A stretch of 64,000 nucleotides of DNA from Pseudomonas coleopterorum (GTDB lineage: Bacteria; Pseudomonadota; Gammaproteobacteria; Pseudomonadales; Pseudomonadaceae). The notes beneath the pieces are model-generated. The model made no database searches and was not told the origin of the DNA. It worked only from the letters and a program-made list of their open reading frames with translations. The position numbers were made by a program, and so were the translations under genes. Position 1 is the first letter of the stretch, and each line of letters starts with the position of its first letter. The stretch lies in assembly GCF_900105555.1 (NCBI RefSeq), contig NZ_FNTZ01000001.1:3413501-3477500 (forward strand), read 5' to 3'. Positions 1-8,154 of the stretch are shown piece by piece.

Positions 1-114
1 TGGTGATTGTATAGGGTCTTGTGGTCCATGTCTGGACAGGGTGAATGGCGCGCGCAGGCCAGGCATGTCCCCAATGGTGACGCCAGAACAGGCAGATAGG
101 TAACGCCGCTCGCC

Positions 115-1047
115 TTACTGTCGTTTGAGTAACGTACTGGGCGAAACCCCGAACGCTTTCTTGAAGGCATGGCTGAAATGCGAGAAATCGGAAAAGCCAT
201 AGTCCAGTGCCACCTGCGACACGGAACGGGCCTGGCCGCATTCGATCGCTTCGCGGCTGCGTTGCAGCCTCACCTGCCAGAGCGCCGCCATGGGGGTTTT
301 CTGGTGGCGGGCGAAAGCACGGGTGACCGTTCGTGGTGACACATGGTGGGCTTGTGCGATGCGCTCCACGCTCAATTCTGTCTCGGCCAAATGACGCAAC
401 ATGTAGTTCATGGCACGGGCATACAAGTCGCGCTCAATACTGGCGGTGTTGCTGTCCTGCAACTCCAGACTCAGCACCAGCAGATCCAGCAGCGTTTGCG
501 AGAACCGCCCGGCCACCTCCGGCGCCTCCAGGGCCGCAGGCTGGGTAGCGGCCTGGCGCAGCATTTCGCGCAGCGGCACTACGCCAGGACGCCCTTCGTC
601 GAGGACGGTAGAGGTCAAACGCTCTACCTGCGGTAAGCGGCTGCTGAGCAGGTGCCGGGGAATGCGCATGAGATGGTTGTCGCGACCTCCCAGGCTGAAG
701 CGAAAGGTCTGCGCGGCGTCGTAGAGCACCAGGCTGCCGGGCTGCAACAACGCGTTACGCCCGCCTTGCTCCAACTTGCCATGGCCATGCTCGATAAAAC
801 CCAGCCACAGGTCGTCATCCGGACCGGTGCGCAGGTCGCCGGGCTTGCGCTCCCACTCATGCAGCGCGGCGCTCAGCGAGCAGATATCCAGCGGGCCGAG
901 GCCTTGCACGCGTAATTGGCCCTCGAACGGCATGTCCTCCAGGGCTTTACTGGAAGCCGGAATGCAGTGTCGGCAGATCACTTCCTTCCAGTAATCGAAA
1001 CGCTGCGGGGCAGCGACGGCCAGGGTGGTGTAAGCGGCTTGGCTCAT
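115..1047 (-). CDS. AraC/XylS-family transcriptional regulator of the aldoxime-nitrile cluster
   Basis: A 310-residue cytoplasmic DNA-binding regulator. Residues about 1-190 form an AraC-binding-like sensor domain. Residues about 205-310 carry the two helix-turn-helix motifs of the AraC/XylS class, with the recognisable stretches LSVERIAQAHHVSPRTVTRA and VALDYGFSDFSHFSHAFKKA. It is transcribed away from the aldoxime dehydratase operon across a 320-bp gap, the usual layout for an activator that responds to the pathway substrate. The inducer cannot be read from sequence; an aldoxime, nitrile or amide is inferred from context. Family assignment is secure and the target genes are inferred. Confidence 0.9.
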   Translation of the reverse strand: MSQAAYTTLAVAAPQRFDYWKEVICRHCIPASSKALEDMPFEGQLRVQGLGPLDICSLSAALHEWERKPGDLRTGPDDDLWLGFIEHGHGKLEQGGRNALLQPGSLVLYDAAQTFRFSLGGRDNHLMRIPRHLLSSRLPQVERLTSTVLDEGRPGVVPLREMLRQAATQPAALEAPEVAGRFSQTLLDLLVLSLELQDSNTASIERDLYARAMNYMLRHLAETELSVERIAQAHHVSPRTVTRAFARHQKTPMAALWQVRLQRSREAIECGQARSVSQVALDYGFSDFSHFSHAFKKAFGVSPSTLLKRQ

Positions 1048-1367
1048 GACATCGATCTCGCGGTAACGGACTCACGCCCCCTTCACGAAGATCAGGAGGG
1101 CCTGTTCGGCATTTCGCCCAGCAACTATCGGGCCAGTGATGTGATGCCGCGTGATACGTACCGTGGGTTGGAAGAACGGGTATGGAAGTGCGCTGAAATG
1201 GCGCCAGCGACCATGACCCTGCCAATCGATGAGGCACATCGGACCCTCGATCGCGCACTGTCCTTTTCAACCAAGCCGACGTCCGCCCGAAGCAAGCGGC
1301 ACTCGCGAAGCTTGCCTTAACGTGAGCCCCATCGAGGTCGCCACTCACGGTGACCGTTGGAGGCCCC
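1048..1367. promoter_or_regulatory. Divergent control region between the AraC-type regulator and the oxdA operon
   Basis: This 320-bp stretch holds no convincing gene. It must contain the regulator promoter and the pathway operon promoter. The clearest element is the 21-bp-spaced direct repeat at 1267-1297, annotated separately, with no consensus sigma-70 -10/-35 pair downstream of it. That fits a promoter needing an activator. A purine-rich ribosome binding site (TTGGAGG) precedes the small ORF at 1368. Confidence 0.5.
1267..1297 (+). promoter_or_regulatory. Candidate AraC-type operator, copy A (upstream of oxdA)
   Basis: Two CAAGC half-sites start at 1272 and 1293, exactly 21 bp apart, which puts them on one face of the helix. 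AraC/XylS proteins commonly bind direct repeats with this spacing. The first half-site lies in CCAAGCCGACGTCCGCC (1271-1287), which matches 15 of 17 bases at 3580-3596, upstream of the amidase and nitrile hydratase genes. Binding by the adjacent regulator is inferred. Confidence 0.5.
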
Positions 1368-1535
1368 ATGCCCAGCCTGCGTCCGTCCCCCTTTGCCGAA
1401 TGCCTGCTGGCCCTCAAAGGCCGTGATCTGGCGCCGGAAGAGTTCGTATCGGTGCTGATCGAACTGGGTTGCCTGGCCTACCAGCTTCGCCGACGTGGAC
1501 GTGCCTCGTCCAACTGCCTCGATACCTCAGCCTGA
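1368..1535 (+). CDS. Small ORF (55 aa) leading the oxdA operon, function unknown
   Basis: The ORF starts MPSLRPSPFAECLLALKG and has a good ribosome binding site (TTGGAGG) seven bases ahead of its ATG. It ends 18 bp before the oxdA start, so it would be the first cistron of the operon. The middle (about residues 20-45) could form one helix; there is no signal peptide or recognisable motif. I do not recognise the family. It could be a small regulatory or accessory protein, a coupling leader for oxdA, the remnant of a longer gene, or chance. Confidence 0.4.
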   Translation: MPSLRPSPFAECLLALKGRDLAPEEFVSVLIELGCLAYQLRRRGRASSNCLDTSA

Positions 1536-1553
1536 TCGTCTCAAGGAGTGCCC

Positions 1554-2609
1554 ATGGAATCTGCAATCGACAAGCATCTGAAATGCCCACGCACGCTGTC
1601 CCGCCGTGTGGACGACGACTATCAGCCGCCGTTTCCCATGTTCGTCGGCCGTGCCGACCCCAAGCTCGAACAGGTGGTCATGGCTTATCTGGGCGTGCAG
1701 TTCCTGCCCGTCCACCATGCCATCGCGGTCCAGGCCATGCAAAAGATCGTCGCGCAGTTCGCCGGCGATGATGCCCCGGGCAATCACGACATCACCTATC
1801 ACGAGGACAACCAAGGCTACGGTAATTTCATCGTGGTCGGTTACTGGGCCGACCCTGCCGCCTACTGTCGCTGGCTGCGCAGCCCTGCGGTCGAGTCATG
1901 GTGGGCCAGCGACGAGCGCCTGAGCGAGCACCTGGGCTACTTCCGAGAAGTAGTGGCACCGCGCGCCGAGCAATTCGAAACCTTGTACGCCTTTACCGAT
2001 GACTTGCCCGGCGTGGGCGCCGTCATGGACGGCATCAGCGGTGAAATTCAGGAGCATGGCTACTGGGGGTCGGCGCGAGACCGATTTCCCGTGTCGCAAA
2101 CCGACCGGATGCGACCCGACGCGTCCCTGCAGGTCATCTCGGGCGATCCGGCAAAAGGCGGACGAGTGCTGGTCCGCGGCCACGACAACCTGACCCTGAT
2201 CCGCTCCGGGCAGGACTGGGTCGAGGCCGGTGAGGAAGAGCGCGCGCTGTACTTTCAGGAAATGCTCCCACCGCTCCAGGACGGCATGGATTTCCTGCGC
2301 GACCAAGGCCAGGCCCTTGGCTGCTACAGCAACCGTTTCGTGCGCAACGTCGACCTTGACGGCAATCTGCTGGACATCGCCTACGACATTGGCCATTGGC
2401 GCTCGCTCGACCGGCTGGAGCGGTGGGCCGAATCGCACCCGACCCATCTGCGCATTTTCACCACGTTCTTCAGGGTGATTGGCGGGCTCTCGAAACTGCG
2501 CCTGTACCACGAAGTATCGGTCAGCGACGGTCGCAACCAGTTGTTCGAGTACATCAACTGCCATGCCCAGACCGGCATGCTACGCGACGCCCAACCCCTG
2601 CCTGCCTGA
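1554..2609 (+). CDS. oxdA: Heme-containing aldoxime dehydratase
   Basis: Dehydrates aldoximes (R-CH=N-OH) to nitriles in the cytoplasm, using heme bound directly to the substrate nitrogen. The 351-residue protein resembles P. chlororaphis B23 OxdA (352 aa) almost end to end, as I recall that sequence. With a one-residue offset, all key positions are present: Arg177 (OxdA R178), Ser218 (S219), the proximal heme ligand His298 (H299, in PTHLRIF) and the catalytic His319 (H320, in LYHEVSV). The ATG at 1554 was chosen because AAGGAG lies just upstream and MESAIDKHLK matches the known N-terminus. It provides nitrile for the nitrile hydratase downstream. Confidence 0.96.
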   Translation: MESAIDKHLKCPRTLSRRVDDDYQPPFPMFVGRADPKLEQVVMAYLGVQFLPVHHAIAVQAMQKIVAQFAGDDAPGNHDITYHEDNQGYGNFIVVGYWADPAAYCRWLRSPAVESWWASDERLSEHLGYFREVVAPRAEQFETLYAFTDDLPGVGAVMDGISGEIQEHGYWGSARDRFPVSQTDRMRPDASLQVISGDPAKGGRVLVRGHDNLTLIRSGQDWVEAGEEERALYFQEMLPPLQDGMDFLRDQGQALGCYSNRFVRNVDLDGNLLDIAYDIGHWRSLDRLERWAESHPTHLRIFTTFFRVIGGLSKLRLYHEVSVSDGRNQLFEYINCHAQTGMLRDAQPLPA

Positions 2610-2674
2610 CCGGCGGCAATCCTCTGCGCTCAAGCCCACATCCCGCCTGGCGGGGTGCTGGCCCCCGTTTGTCC

Positions 2675-3562
2675 ATGAAAAGGTGCTCGGCCATGGCCAC
2701 GATTCGTTACCCCATCACGCTCGCCTCACTGTGCTGCTCGCTTACCGCTCAGGCCGCTGAAGTGGCTCCGGGCGATTACGACCAGTTCCCCACCAACGCC
2801 ACCATTGGCTTGCTCTATTACCAACACGCCCGCACCGACAATCTGTATGCCAATGGCCACAAAGCCAGCTCGGATTTCGATGTGCGCTCGGACATCGGCA
2901 TCCTGCGACTGCTGCATGTCTATGCGCTGACCGACCGACTCACGGTCGACCCGCAGTTCCTCTTGCCTTTCGGTCGCGTCGCCGGCCATGGCGATGCCTC
3001 GCCCCTCGGGGACAGCAATGGCATCGGCGACCTGATCCTGGCCCCCGCTTTCAAGTACCGGCTCAATGACGCCGGCGACGTGCTTGCCTTCACGCCCTAC
3101 CTGTACGTACCCACTGGCGAATACGACAACGAAGAAGGCCTGAACCTGGGCGAGCATCGCTGGAAACTCGATCTGCAATCAGCCTATGTCAAACGGTTCG
3201 GAGAGAAATGGGCCGTCGACATGGTCGGCGACGTCATCTGGTACGGCGACAACAACGACTACGGCGCCGACTCGGTCCGACGCGAGCAGCAGGTGTTCTA
3301 CAGCGCCCAACTCATGGGCCGCTACATGCCCACACCACAGACCGCCTTCGCCGTAGGCGTAGGCCATAACTGGGGCGGTGAGAACAGCGTCGACGGCGTG
3401 CATCAGGACGATGAAACCCGCACCACGTATTTGCGCCTCAGCGCCACCACCTTTGTCAGCCCGCGCGATCAGTTGCAGTTGCAACTGGGCCAGGACCTGT
3501 CCGTGGAAAACGGCCCGCGTGAAGACGTGCGAGTGAACCTGCGCTACGCCCATGTGTTTTGA
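2675..3562 (+). CDS. Outer-membrane beta-barrel channel of the MetA/phenol-degradation (PF13557-like) type
   Basis: A 295-residue predicted exported protein. The first 28 or so residues look like a Sec signal peptide (MKRCSAMATIRYPITLASLC, with likely cleavage after AQA). The remainder has alternating polar/hydrophobic strands rich in Tyr and Gly and ends in Phe (RYAHVF), the usual outer-membrane barrel signature. Its pattern resembles the transporter family often found in aromatic degradation operons. Lying between oxdA and the amidase, it is inferred to admit hydrophobic aldoximes or nitriles. A second start at 2693 has the better-spaced AAAAGG sequence and would leave a shorter signal peptide. 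Confidence 0.75.
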   Translation: MKRCSAMATIRYPITLASLCCSLTAQAAEVAPGDYDQFPTNATIGLLYYQHARTDNLYANGHKASSDFDVRSDIGILRLLHVYALTDRLTVDPQFLLPFGRVAGHGDASPLGDSNGIGDLILAPAFKYRLNDAGDVLAFTPYLYVPTGEYDNEEGLNLGEHRWKLDLQSAYVKRFGEKWAVDMVGDVIWYGDNNDYGADSVRREQQVFYSAQLMGRYMPTPQTAFAVGVGHNWGGENSVDGVHQDDETRTTYLRLSATTFVSPRDQLQLQLGQDLSVENGPREDVRVNLRYAHVF

Positions 3563-3575
3563 CGGCCTGACCGTC

Positions 3576-3606
3576 TCAGCCAAGCCGCTGTCCGCCACAG
3601 CCAAGC
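3576..3606 (+). promoter_or_regulatory. Candidate AraC-type operator, copy B (upstream of amidase/nitrile hydratase)
   Basis: CAAGC half-sites start at 3581 and 3602, again 21 bp apart. CCAAGCCGCTGTCCGCC (3580-3596) matches copy A at 15 of 17 positions, including GTCCGCC at the same offset. It sits in the 128-bp gap after the outer-membrane channel gene, so the amidase and hydratase genes may have their own promoter under the same regulator. No transcription start can be assigned. Confidence 0.5.
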
Positions 3607-3690
3607 CATCGGCCGGCGGACGCGCCACTCTTGACTCCACCCGACCGTGACCCAGCGCACCCCGTGCGCCGTACCGAAACAGGACACTCC

Positions 3691-5205
3691 ATGGCCATCG
3701 AACGCCCCACTCCTGAACAACTCGACGCGCTCGCGCAGCGCCTGCACATGCATCTGACGACAGAGCAGGCGAGCGAGTATCTGGCCCTGATGCAACCGAG
3801 CTTCGACGCCTACGATCTCATCGATGCCCAGCCCGACGAAATCCCGCCGGTGCGCTACCCGCGTGACGCAGGCCTGCGCCCCAGCAAGGCCGACAACCCG
3901 CTCAACGCCTGGTACTACCGCACCGAGGTCTGCGGCGCCGCCCGAGGCAAACTGGCCGGGCGTACCGTTGCCCTGAAGGACAACATTGCCTTGGCAGGTG
4001 TACCGATGATGAACGGTGCCAGCACCCTTGAGGGCTTCGTGCCGTCCTTCGATGCCACCATTGTCAGCCGGCTGCTCGATGCGGGCGCGACCATTACCGG
4101 CAAAGCCACCTGCGAGCATTTCTGCCTGTCGGGCGGGAGTCACACCTCTGACCCGGGGCCGGTGCACAACCCACGCCGACACGGCTACATCGCCGGAGGG
4201 TCCTCCTCCGGCAGCGCCGCACTGGTAGCGTCAGGGGCGGTGGACATGGCCATTGGTGGCGATCAGGGCGGCTCGATCCGAATCCCGTCAGCGTTTTGCG
4301 GCACCTACGGCATGAAGCCCACCCATGGCCTGGTGCCGTACTCCGGGATCATGCCCATTGAGGCGACAGTCGACCACGCAGGGCCCATCACCGCCAACGT
4401 GTACGACAACGCGCTGATGCTCGAAGTGATTGCCGGTGCCGACGGTCTCGATCCGCGCCAGTATGCCCCGGTGGTAGAGCTCTACACCCAGGTGCTGGAT
4501 CGCGGCGTGCGCGGGCTCAGGATCGGCGTCCTGCTGCAGGGTTTCCAACTGCCGAACCTCGATCCGCGGGTGGCCGACAAGGTCCGCTTCGCGATCGATC
4601 ATCTGCAGCAACTCGGCGCTCAGGTCAGCGAAGTGTCGATAGCCGAACACGGCCTGGCCGGCGCGCTCTGGCAACCGATCGGCTGCGAAGGGCTGACGGC
4701 GCAGATGATGCACGGCAATGGCATGGGCTTTAACTGGAAAGGTCTGTACGACGTCGCACTGCTGGACAAGCACGCCCAGTGGCGTGAAAACGCCGACGCG
4801 CTTTCGGCGACCCTCAAGCTGTGCATGTTCGTCGGCCAGTACGGTCTGGAGCGGTACCACGGTCGCTACTACGCCAAGGCACAAAACCTGGCCCGCCGCG
4901 TCCGCGCGGCCTATGACCAGGCGCTGAGTGACTACGACGTCCTGCTCATGCCCACCGTGCCGATTCTGGCCCAACCATTGCCCTCGGCGACCGCCTCGTT
5001 GACCGACTACGTGGCGCGCGCATTCGAGATGATCGGCAACACCGCGGCATTCGATGTCACCGGCCATCCGGCGATGTCGATCCCCTGTGGCCAGGTCGAG
5101 GGACTGCCAGTCGGCATGATGCTGGTGGCGCGTCATTACGGCGAAAGCACGCTGTATCAAGCCGCCGCCGCCTTCGAGGCCAGTATCGACTGGCAACACC
5201 TGTGA
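3691..5205 (+). CDS. Amidase-signature enantioselective amidase (nitrile pathway)
   Basis: Hydrolyses the amide made by nitrile hydratase to carboxylate and ammonia in the cytoplasm. The 504-residue protein has the full amidase signature: Lys96 (ALKDNIA), cis-Ser171 (GGSSSGS) and nucleophile Ser195 ([12 protein letters not shown]). These are the same residue numbers I recall for Rhodococcus amidases linked to nitrile hydratase, and length matches that group (about 505-520). The ATG at 3691 is chosen by homology; the longer frame upstream lacks family features. It ends 10 bp before the hydratase alpha gene, so the genes are probably cotranscribed. Substrate range cannot be read from sequence. 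Confidence 0.93.
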   Translation: MAIERPTPEQLDALAQRLHMHLTTEQASEYLALMQPSFDAYDLIDAQPDEIPPVRYPRDAGLRPSKADNPLNAWYYRTEVCGAARGKLAGRTVALKDNIALAGVPMMNGASTLEGFVPSFDATIVSRLLDAGATITGKATCEHFCLSGGSHTSDPGPVHNPRRHGYIAGGSSSGSAALVASGAVDMAIGGDQGGSIRIPSAFCGTYGMKPTHGLVPYSGIMPIEATVDHAGPITANVYDNALMLEVIAGADGLDPRQYAPVVELYTQVLDRGVRGLRIGVLLQGFQLPNLDPRVADKVRFAIDHLQQLGAQVSEVSIAEHGLAGALWQPIGCEGLTAQMMHGNGMGFNWKGLYDVALLDKHAQWRENADALSATLKLCMFVGQYGLERYHGRYYAKAQNLARRVRAAYDQALSDYDVLLMPTVPILAQPLPSATASLTDYVARAFEMIGNTAAFDVTGHPAMSIPCGQVEGLPVGMMLVARHYGESTLYQAAAAFEASIDWQHL

Positions 5206-5215
5206 GGATCCAGCA

Positions 5216-5854
5216 ATGAGCCATGACCACGATCATCATCACGACCATACCGAACCGCCCGCCACCGCGGAGCTGCGCATCAAGGCCCTTGAGTCGCTGC
5301 TGCTGGACAAAGGCCTGGTCGACCCTGCCGCCCTGGAGGCGCTGATCGACACCTACGAGCATCAGATCGGTCCGCGCAACGGCGCGCGCGTAGTGGCAAA
5401 GGCCTGGGTCGACCCGCAGTACAAACGTCGCCTGCTGGAAAACGCCACCGCGGCCATCGCCGAGCTGGGCTTTTCCGGCGTGCAGGGCGAGGAGATGGTG
5501 GTAGTGGAAAATACCCCTCAAGTGCACAACGTCACCGTGTGCACGCTCTGTTCGTGCTACCCCTGGCCCACGCTCGGCCTGCCGCCTGCCTGGTACAAAT
5601 CCGCCCCTTACCGCTCGCGCGTGGTGATCGACCCGCGTGGCGTGTTGGCTGAATTCGGACTACAGATCCCTGCCCATCAGGAGGTACGCGTCTGGGACAG
5701 CAGCGCCGACCTGCGTTACCTGGTACTGCCCGAACAGCCCTCAGGCACAGAGGGGTGGAGCGAAGAGCGCCTGAGCGAGCTGGTCACCCGCGACGCAATG
5801 ATCGGCACCGGCCTGCCCATCGCACCCGTCGCCTCAGAGGAGGTCGTCCAATGA
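5216..5854 (+). CDS. nthA: Nitrile hydratase alpha subunit, cobalt type
   Basis: Metal-bearing subunit of the enzyme that hydrates nitriles to amides. The metal claw is VCTLCSC at residues 108-114 (Cys109, Cys112, Ser113, Cys114). Thr110 is diagnostic of the non-corrin cobalt class, since iron enzymes have Ser there. The mature enzyme oxidises Cys112 and Cys114 to sulfinic and sulfenic acids. The 212-residue sequence closely resembles P. putida 5B-type alpha chains, including the His/Asp-rich N-terminus ([11 protein letters not shown]), which might hold metal. A GAGGA sequence precedes the start, and the stop overlaps the beta start by 4 nt (ATGA). Confidence 0.96.
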   Translation: MSHDHDHHHDHTEPPATAELRIKALESLLLDKGLVDPAALEALIDTYEHQIGPRNGARVVAKAWVDPQYKRRLLENATAAIAELGFSGVQGEEMVVVENTPQVHNVTVCTLCSCYPWPTLGLPPAWYKSAPYRSRVVIDPRGVLAEFGLQIPAHQEVRVWDSSADLRYLVLPEQPSGTEGWSEERLSELVTRDAMIGTGLPIAPVASEEVVQ

Positions 5855-6504
5855 ACGGAATACATGATCTGGGTGGGTTGCATGGCTTCGGCCCGGTACT
5901 GGCTGAAGAAGATGAACCGGTCTTTCACCATGACTGGGAGCGCCGAATCTTTCCGCTGTTTGCCGCGCTGTTTGCCGGAGGGCATTTCAATGTCGACGAG
6001 TTCCGCCATTCCATCGAGCGCATGGACCCGATCCACTACCTGGAGAGCAGCTACTACGAGCACTGGCTACACGCCTTCGAGACACTGCTGCTGGAAAAGG
6101 GTGTGATCAGCGCAGCCGAATTGCAAGGACGGTCTGCACCGACTCCAGCGCCACAACCGGTTCAGGTGCTCACCGCAGATCTGGTGGAGACAGTGATTCT
6201 CGGCGGCGCCTCGGCACGCGCCAAGCACGAGGTGTCCGGACGCTTCAAGGTCGGCGACAGGGTGCGGGCGAAGAACCTCAACCCCACCACTCATATCCGT
6301 CTGCCTCGCTATGCGCGGGGCAAGGTCGGCGTCATCGAACTGGCCCATGGTGCGTTCGCAACGCCCGACAGCATGGCCCACGGCTTGGGTGAGCAACCGC
6401 AACACGTCTACACCGTACGGTTCAGCGCCGAAGAACTGTGGGGCACAGCCACCCCGGACTCGGTGTGCATCGACCTGTGGGACAACTATCTGGAGGCGGC
6501 ATGA
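5851..6504 (+). CDS. nthB: Nitrile hydratase beta subunit
   Basis: Partner of the alpha subunit in the alpha2-beta2 (or alpha-beta) hydratase; it lines the active site. The 217-residue protein begins with the family hallmark [16 protein letters not shown]. It has EFRHSIERM around residue 50 and [10 protein letters not shown] around residue 150; these supply the conserved arginines that hydrogen-bond the oxidised cysteines. The C-terminal half is the SH3-like barrel ending DLWDNYLE. Start and stop overlap neighbours by 4 nt (ATGA) on both sides, so alpha, beta and the accessory protein are translationally coupled. The N-terminal third is homologous to the next gene product. Confidence 0.95.
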   Translation: MNGIHDLGGLHGFGPVLAEEDEPVFHHDWERRIFPLFAALFAGGHFNVDEFRHSIERMDPIHYLESSYYEHWLHAFETLLLEKGVISAAELQGRSAPTPAPQPVQVLTADLVETVILGGASARAKHEVSGRFKVGDRVRAKNLNPTTHIRLPRYARGKVGVIELAHGAFATPDSMAHGLGEQPQHVYTVRFSAEELWGTATPDSVCIDLWDNYLEAA

Positions 6505-6932
6505 ACACGACCCCACACAGTGATTACGCAACCCTCGGCCTCCCGCTGGACACCGAAGGACCGATTTTCGAGCATCCCTGGCAGGCTCAGGCCTTTTCCC
6601 TGGTGGTGCACCTGCACCAGGCAGGCCATTTCAGCTGGGCCCAGTGGGTGCAAGTCTTCAGCGATCAGATCAAGGCAACTCCCGCTCGGCCGGGCGAAAG
6701 CGTCAACGATGCCTACTTCCGACAGTGGTCCGATGCCATGGAAACCCTGGTGGAGACGCTTGGCCTGTGCGGGCGGGATACCATTTCCCAGTGTGCCGAG
6801 GAGTGGTGTCGAGCCTACCTCAATACGCCCCATGGAGAACCCGTGAACCTGCTGAACGCGAGTTGTCCGCCAGCCCATGCCCACCCTCATTCACGGCGCA
6901 CCGGGCCGGTCACGGTCAGCCCGGCGGGCTGA
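6501..6932 (+). CDS. Nitrile hydratase accessory/activator protein (P14K-like, beta-N-terminal homologue)
   Basis: A 143-residue protein related to the first ~100 residues of the beta subunit (FEHPWQAQAFSLVVHLHQAG, then WVQVFSDQI and YFRQWSDAMETL). Small activators of this kind bind alpha and deliver cobalt by subunit exchange (self-subunit swapping). Position directly after beta, with a 4-nt overlap, fits that role. The C-terminus is distinctive: one Cys followed by HAHPH (about residues 125-133), a possible metal-binding tail. No P47K-type iron activator and no cobalt permease is seen nearby, so this is the only visible maturation factor. Confidence 0.85.
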   Translation: MNTTPHSDYATLGLPLDTEGPIFEHPWQAQAFSLVVHLHQAGHFSWAQWVQVFSDQIKATPARPGESVNDAYFRQWSDAMETLVETLGLCGRDTISQCAEEWCRAYLNTPHGEPVNLLNASCPPAHAHPHSRRTGPVTVSPAG

Positions 6933-7000
6933 GATGAAATGAGCGGTGCAGAAACGTCTGCATCAGCCGATTGGATCGCTTTGCTGTCGAGAGGTGTCGC

Positions 7001-7348
7001 GTGTCGTTTCTCTTTGGTTCTATCCGTAGTGCGCTGACGGCCTTGGCGAACCGCTTGGAAGGCAGTGACGCGCCCCTGCCAACGGCACCCACCCCCTGTT
7101 ACAGCGACTGTTCAGGGCCAGCGAGCAACTGCTTGCCGATCAAACCCACGCCAGGGGGCGGATCGCCGAGTGCGGTCCCACGGTGCACCAGCAATCTACT
7201 GGCATTGAACGCGGCGATCGAAGCGGCTCGTGCCGGGGAGGCCGGCAAGGCCGGGCGTGGATTCGCCGTGGTCGCCGACGAGGTGCGGAAACTGGTCATG
7301 CGGACCAGCAAAGCGACCCAGGAGGCATCTGGAATGATCGCCGGCTAA
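7001..7348 (+). pseudogene. Frameshifted and internally deleted methyl-accepting chemotaxis protein remnant
   Basis: The last third encodes [15 protein letters not shown] followed by [14 protein letters not shown], the highly conserved signalling hairpin tip of chemoreceptors, then stops. The N-terminal piece ([20 protein letters not shown] from a GTG at 7001, with GAGAGGTG upstream) looks like the start of a short soluble-type receptor. Between them the reading jumps frame: a second frame around 7106-7168 gives [20 protein letters not shown], which looks like coiled-coil continuation. Most of the ~200-residue signalling domain is missing. [10 protein letters not shown] also seems to carry a three-residue duplication. 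It is very unlikely to signal. Confidence 0.75.
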
Positions 7349-7384
7349 CGTCTGGGGCGTACCTTGCCAGCGCAATAGGCGGAA

Positions 7385-7414
7385 GGCGATACACTTTTTT
7401 GGGGAGGTATCGCC
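7385..7414 (-). terminator. Hairpin just after the thymidylate kinase gene
   Basis: A perfect 8-bp stem (7385-7392 with 7407-7414) encloses a 14-nt loop and abuts the stop codon of the leftward kinase gene. There is no T-tract on the minus strand after the stem, so it is only a weak terminator candidate or an mRNA-stabilising hairpin. Confidence 0.4.
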
Positions 7415-8055
7415 TAACCGATCCCTTTTTCAGTCAGCAGATTTGCAACGACGGCCAGAACGTTACCGCTCACCACGTCGAACGGCTCTGATGCATCGAT
7501 GACCACGAATGTGTCAGGCGTCTCCTCTGCCTGCCGCAGGAATCCGTCACGGGCCCTGGAGAGGAACTCGAGCTTCTGCCTCTCCATCCGGTCCAGCCCC
7601 TGGCCGCGGGAAGCGACGCGCTTCATGCCGATCTCGGGATCCACATCCAGGATGATGTTGAGGTCCGGTGCAAAGCCCCCCAGCGCAAAGCCGTTGATGC
7701 TTCGCACCAGGTCCAACGCAATGCCCCGTCCGTAGTGCTGGAACGCCACGGTTGCAGGGGTGAAGCGATCGCACACCACGACCTTGCCTGCCGCTATCGC
7801 AGGAATGATCTTTTCCTGCAGATGCTGTGCTCTGGCGGCGGCGAACAGCAAAAGCTCAGTGGTATCGCAGAGTTCTGGCGTCTCCGGATCAAGGACCACC
7901 TCGCGAATCTTCTCGCCGATCCGTGTACCGCCAGGCTCGCGGGTAATGACCACCGGGTGGTTCCTGGCGGTCAGGAATTCTTCGATGGCGCGAATCACGG
8001 AAGACTTGCCCGCCCCGTTATTTCCGTCGCATACGATGAGGCAACCTTTTGCCAT
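7414..8055 (-). CDS. tmk: Divergent thymidylate kinase (dTMP kinase family)
   Basis: Predicted to phosphorylate dTMP to dTDP. The 213-residue protein has the P-loop GNNGAGKSS (residues 11-19), the TREPGGT motif, the DRF motif (CDRFTPATVAFQ) and a LID segment RGQGLDRMERQ. It sits after mltG, where Pseudomonas tmk normally is. Its sequence is unlike the usual Pseudomonas enzyme, which as I recall has a GPEGAGKST loop. It is separated from mltG by about 100 bp, and no holB/pilZ/tatD follows as expected. It may be a replacement or a second, acquired copy. Activity on dTMP is likely, but another nucleotide monophosphate is possible. Confidence 0.82.
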   Translation of the reverse strand: MAKGCLIVCDGNNGAGKSSVIRAIEEFLTARNHPVVITREPGGTRIGEKIREVVLDPETPELCDTTELLLFAAARAQHLQEKIIPAIAAGKVVVCDRFTPATVAFQHYGRGIALDLVRSINGFALGGFAPDLNIILDVDPEIGMKRVASRGQGLDRMERQKLEFLSRARDGFLRQAEETPDTFVVIDASEPFDVVSGNVLAVVANLLTEKGIG

Positions 8056-8154
8056 GTGCTTGTCCTGGTACCTGAAAGTGTTGTTTGGTGGGTGGCGGTT
8101 GGTTTTGCAGCAAGGTAGACGAATGCGTTCCGCGAACGGCCTACCTCTGCACCG

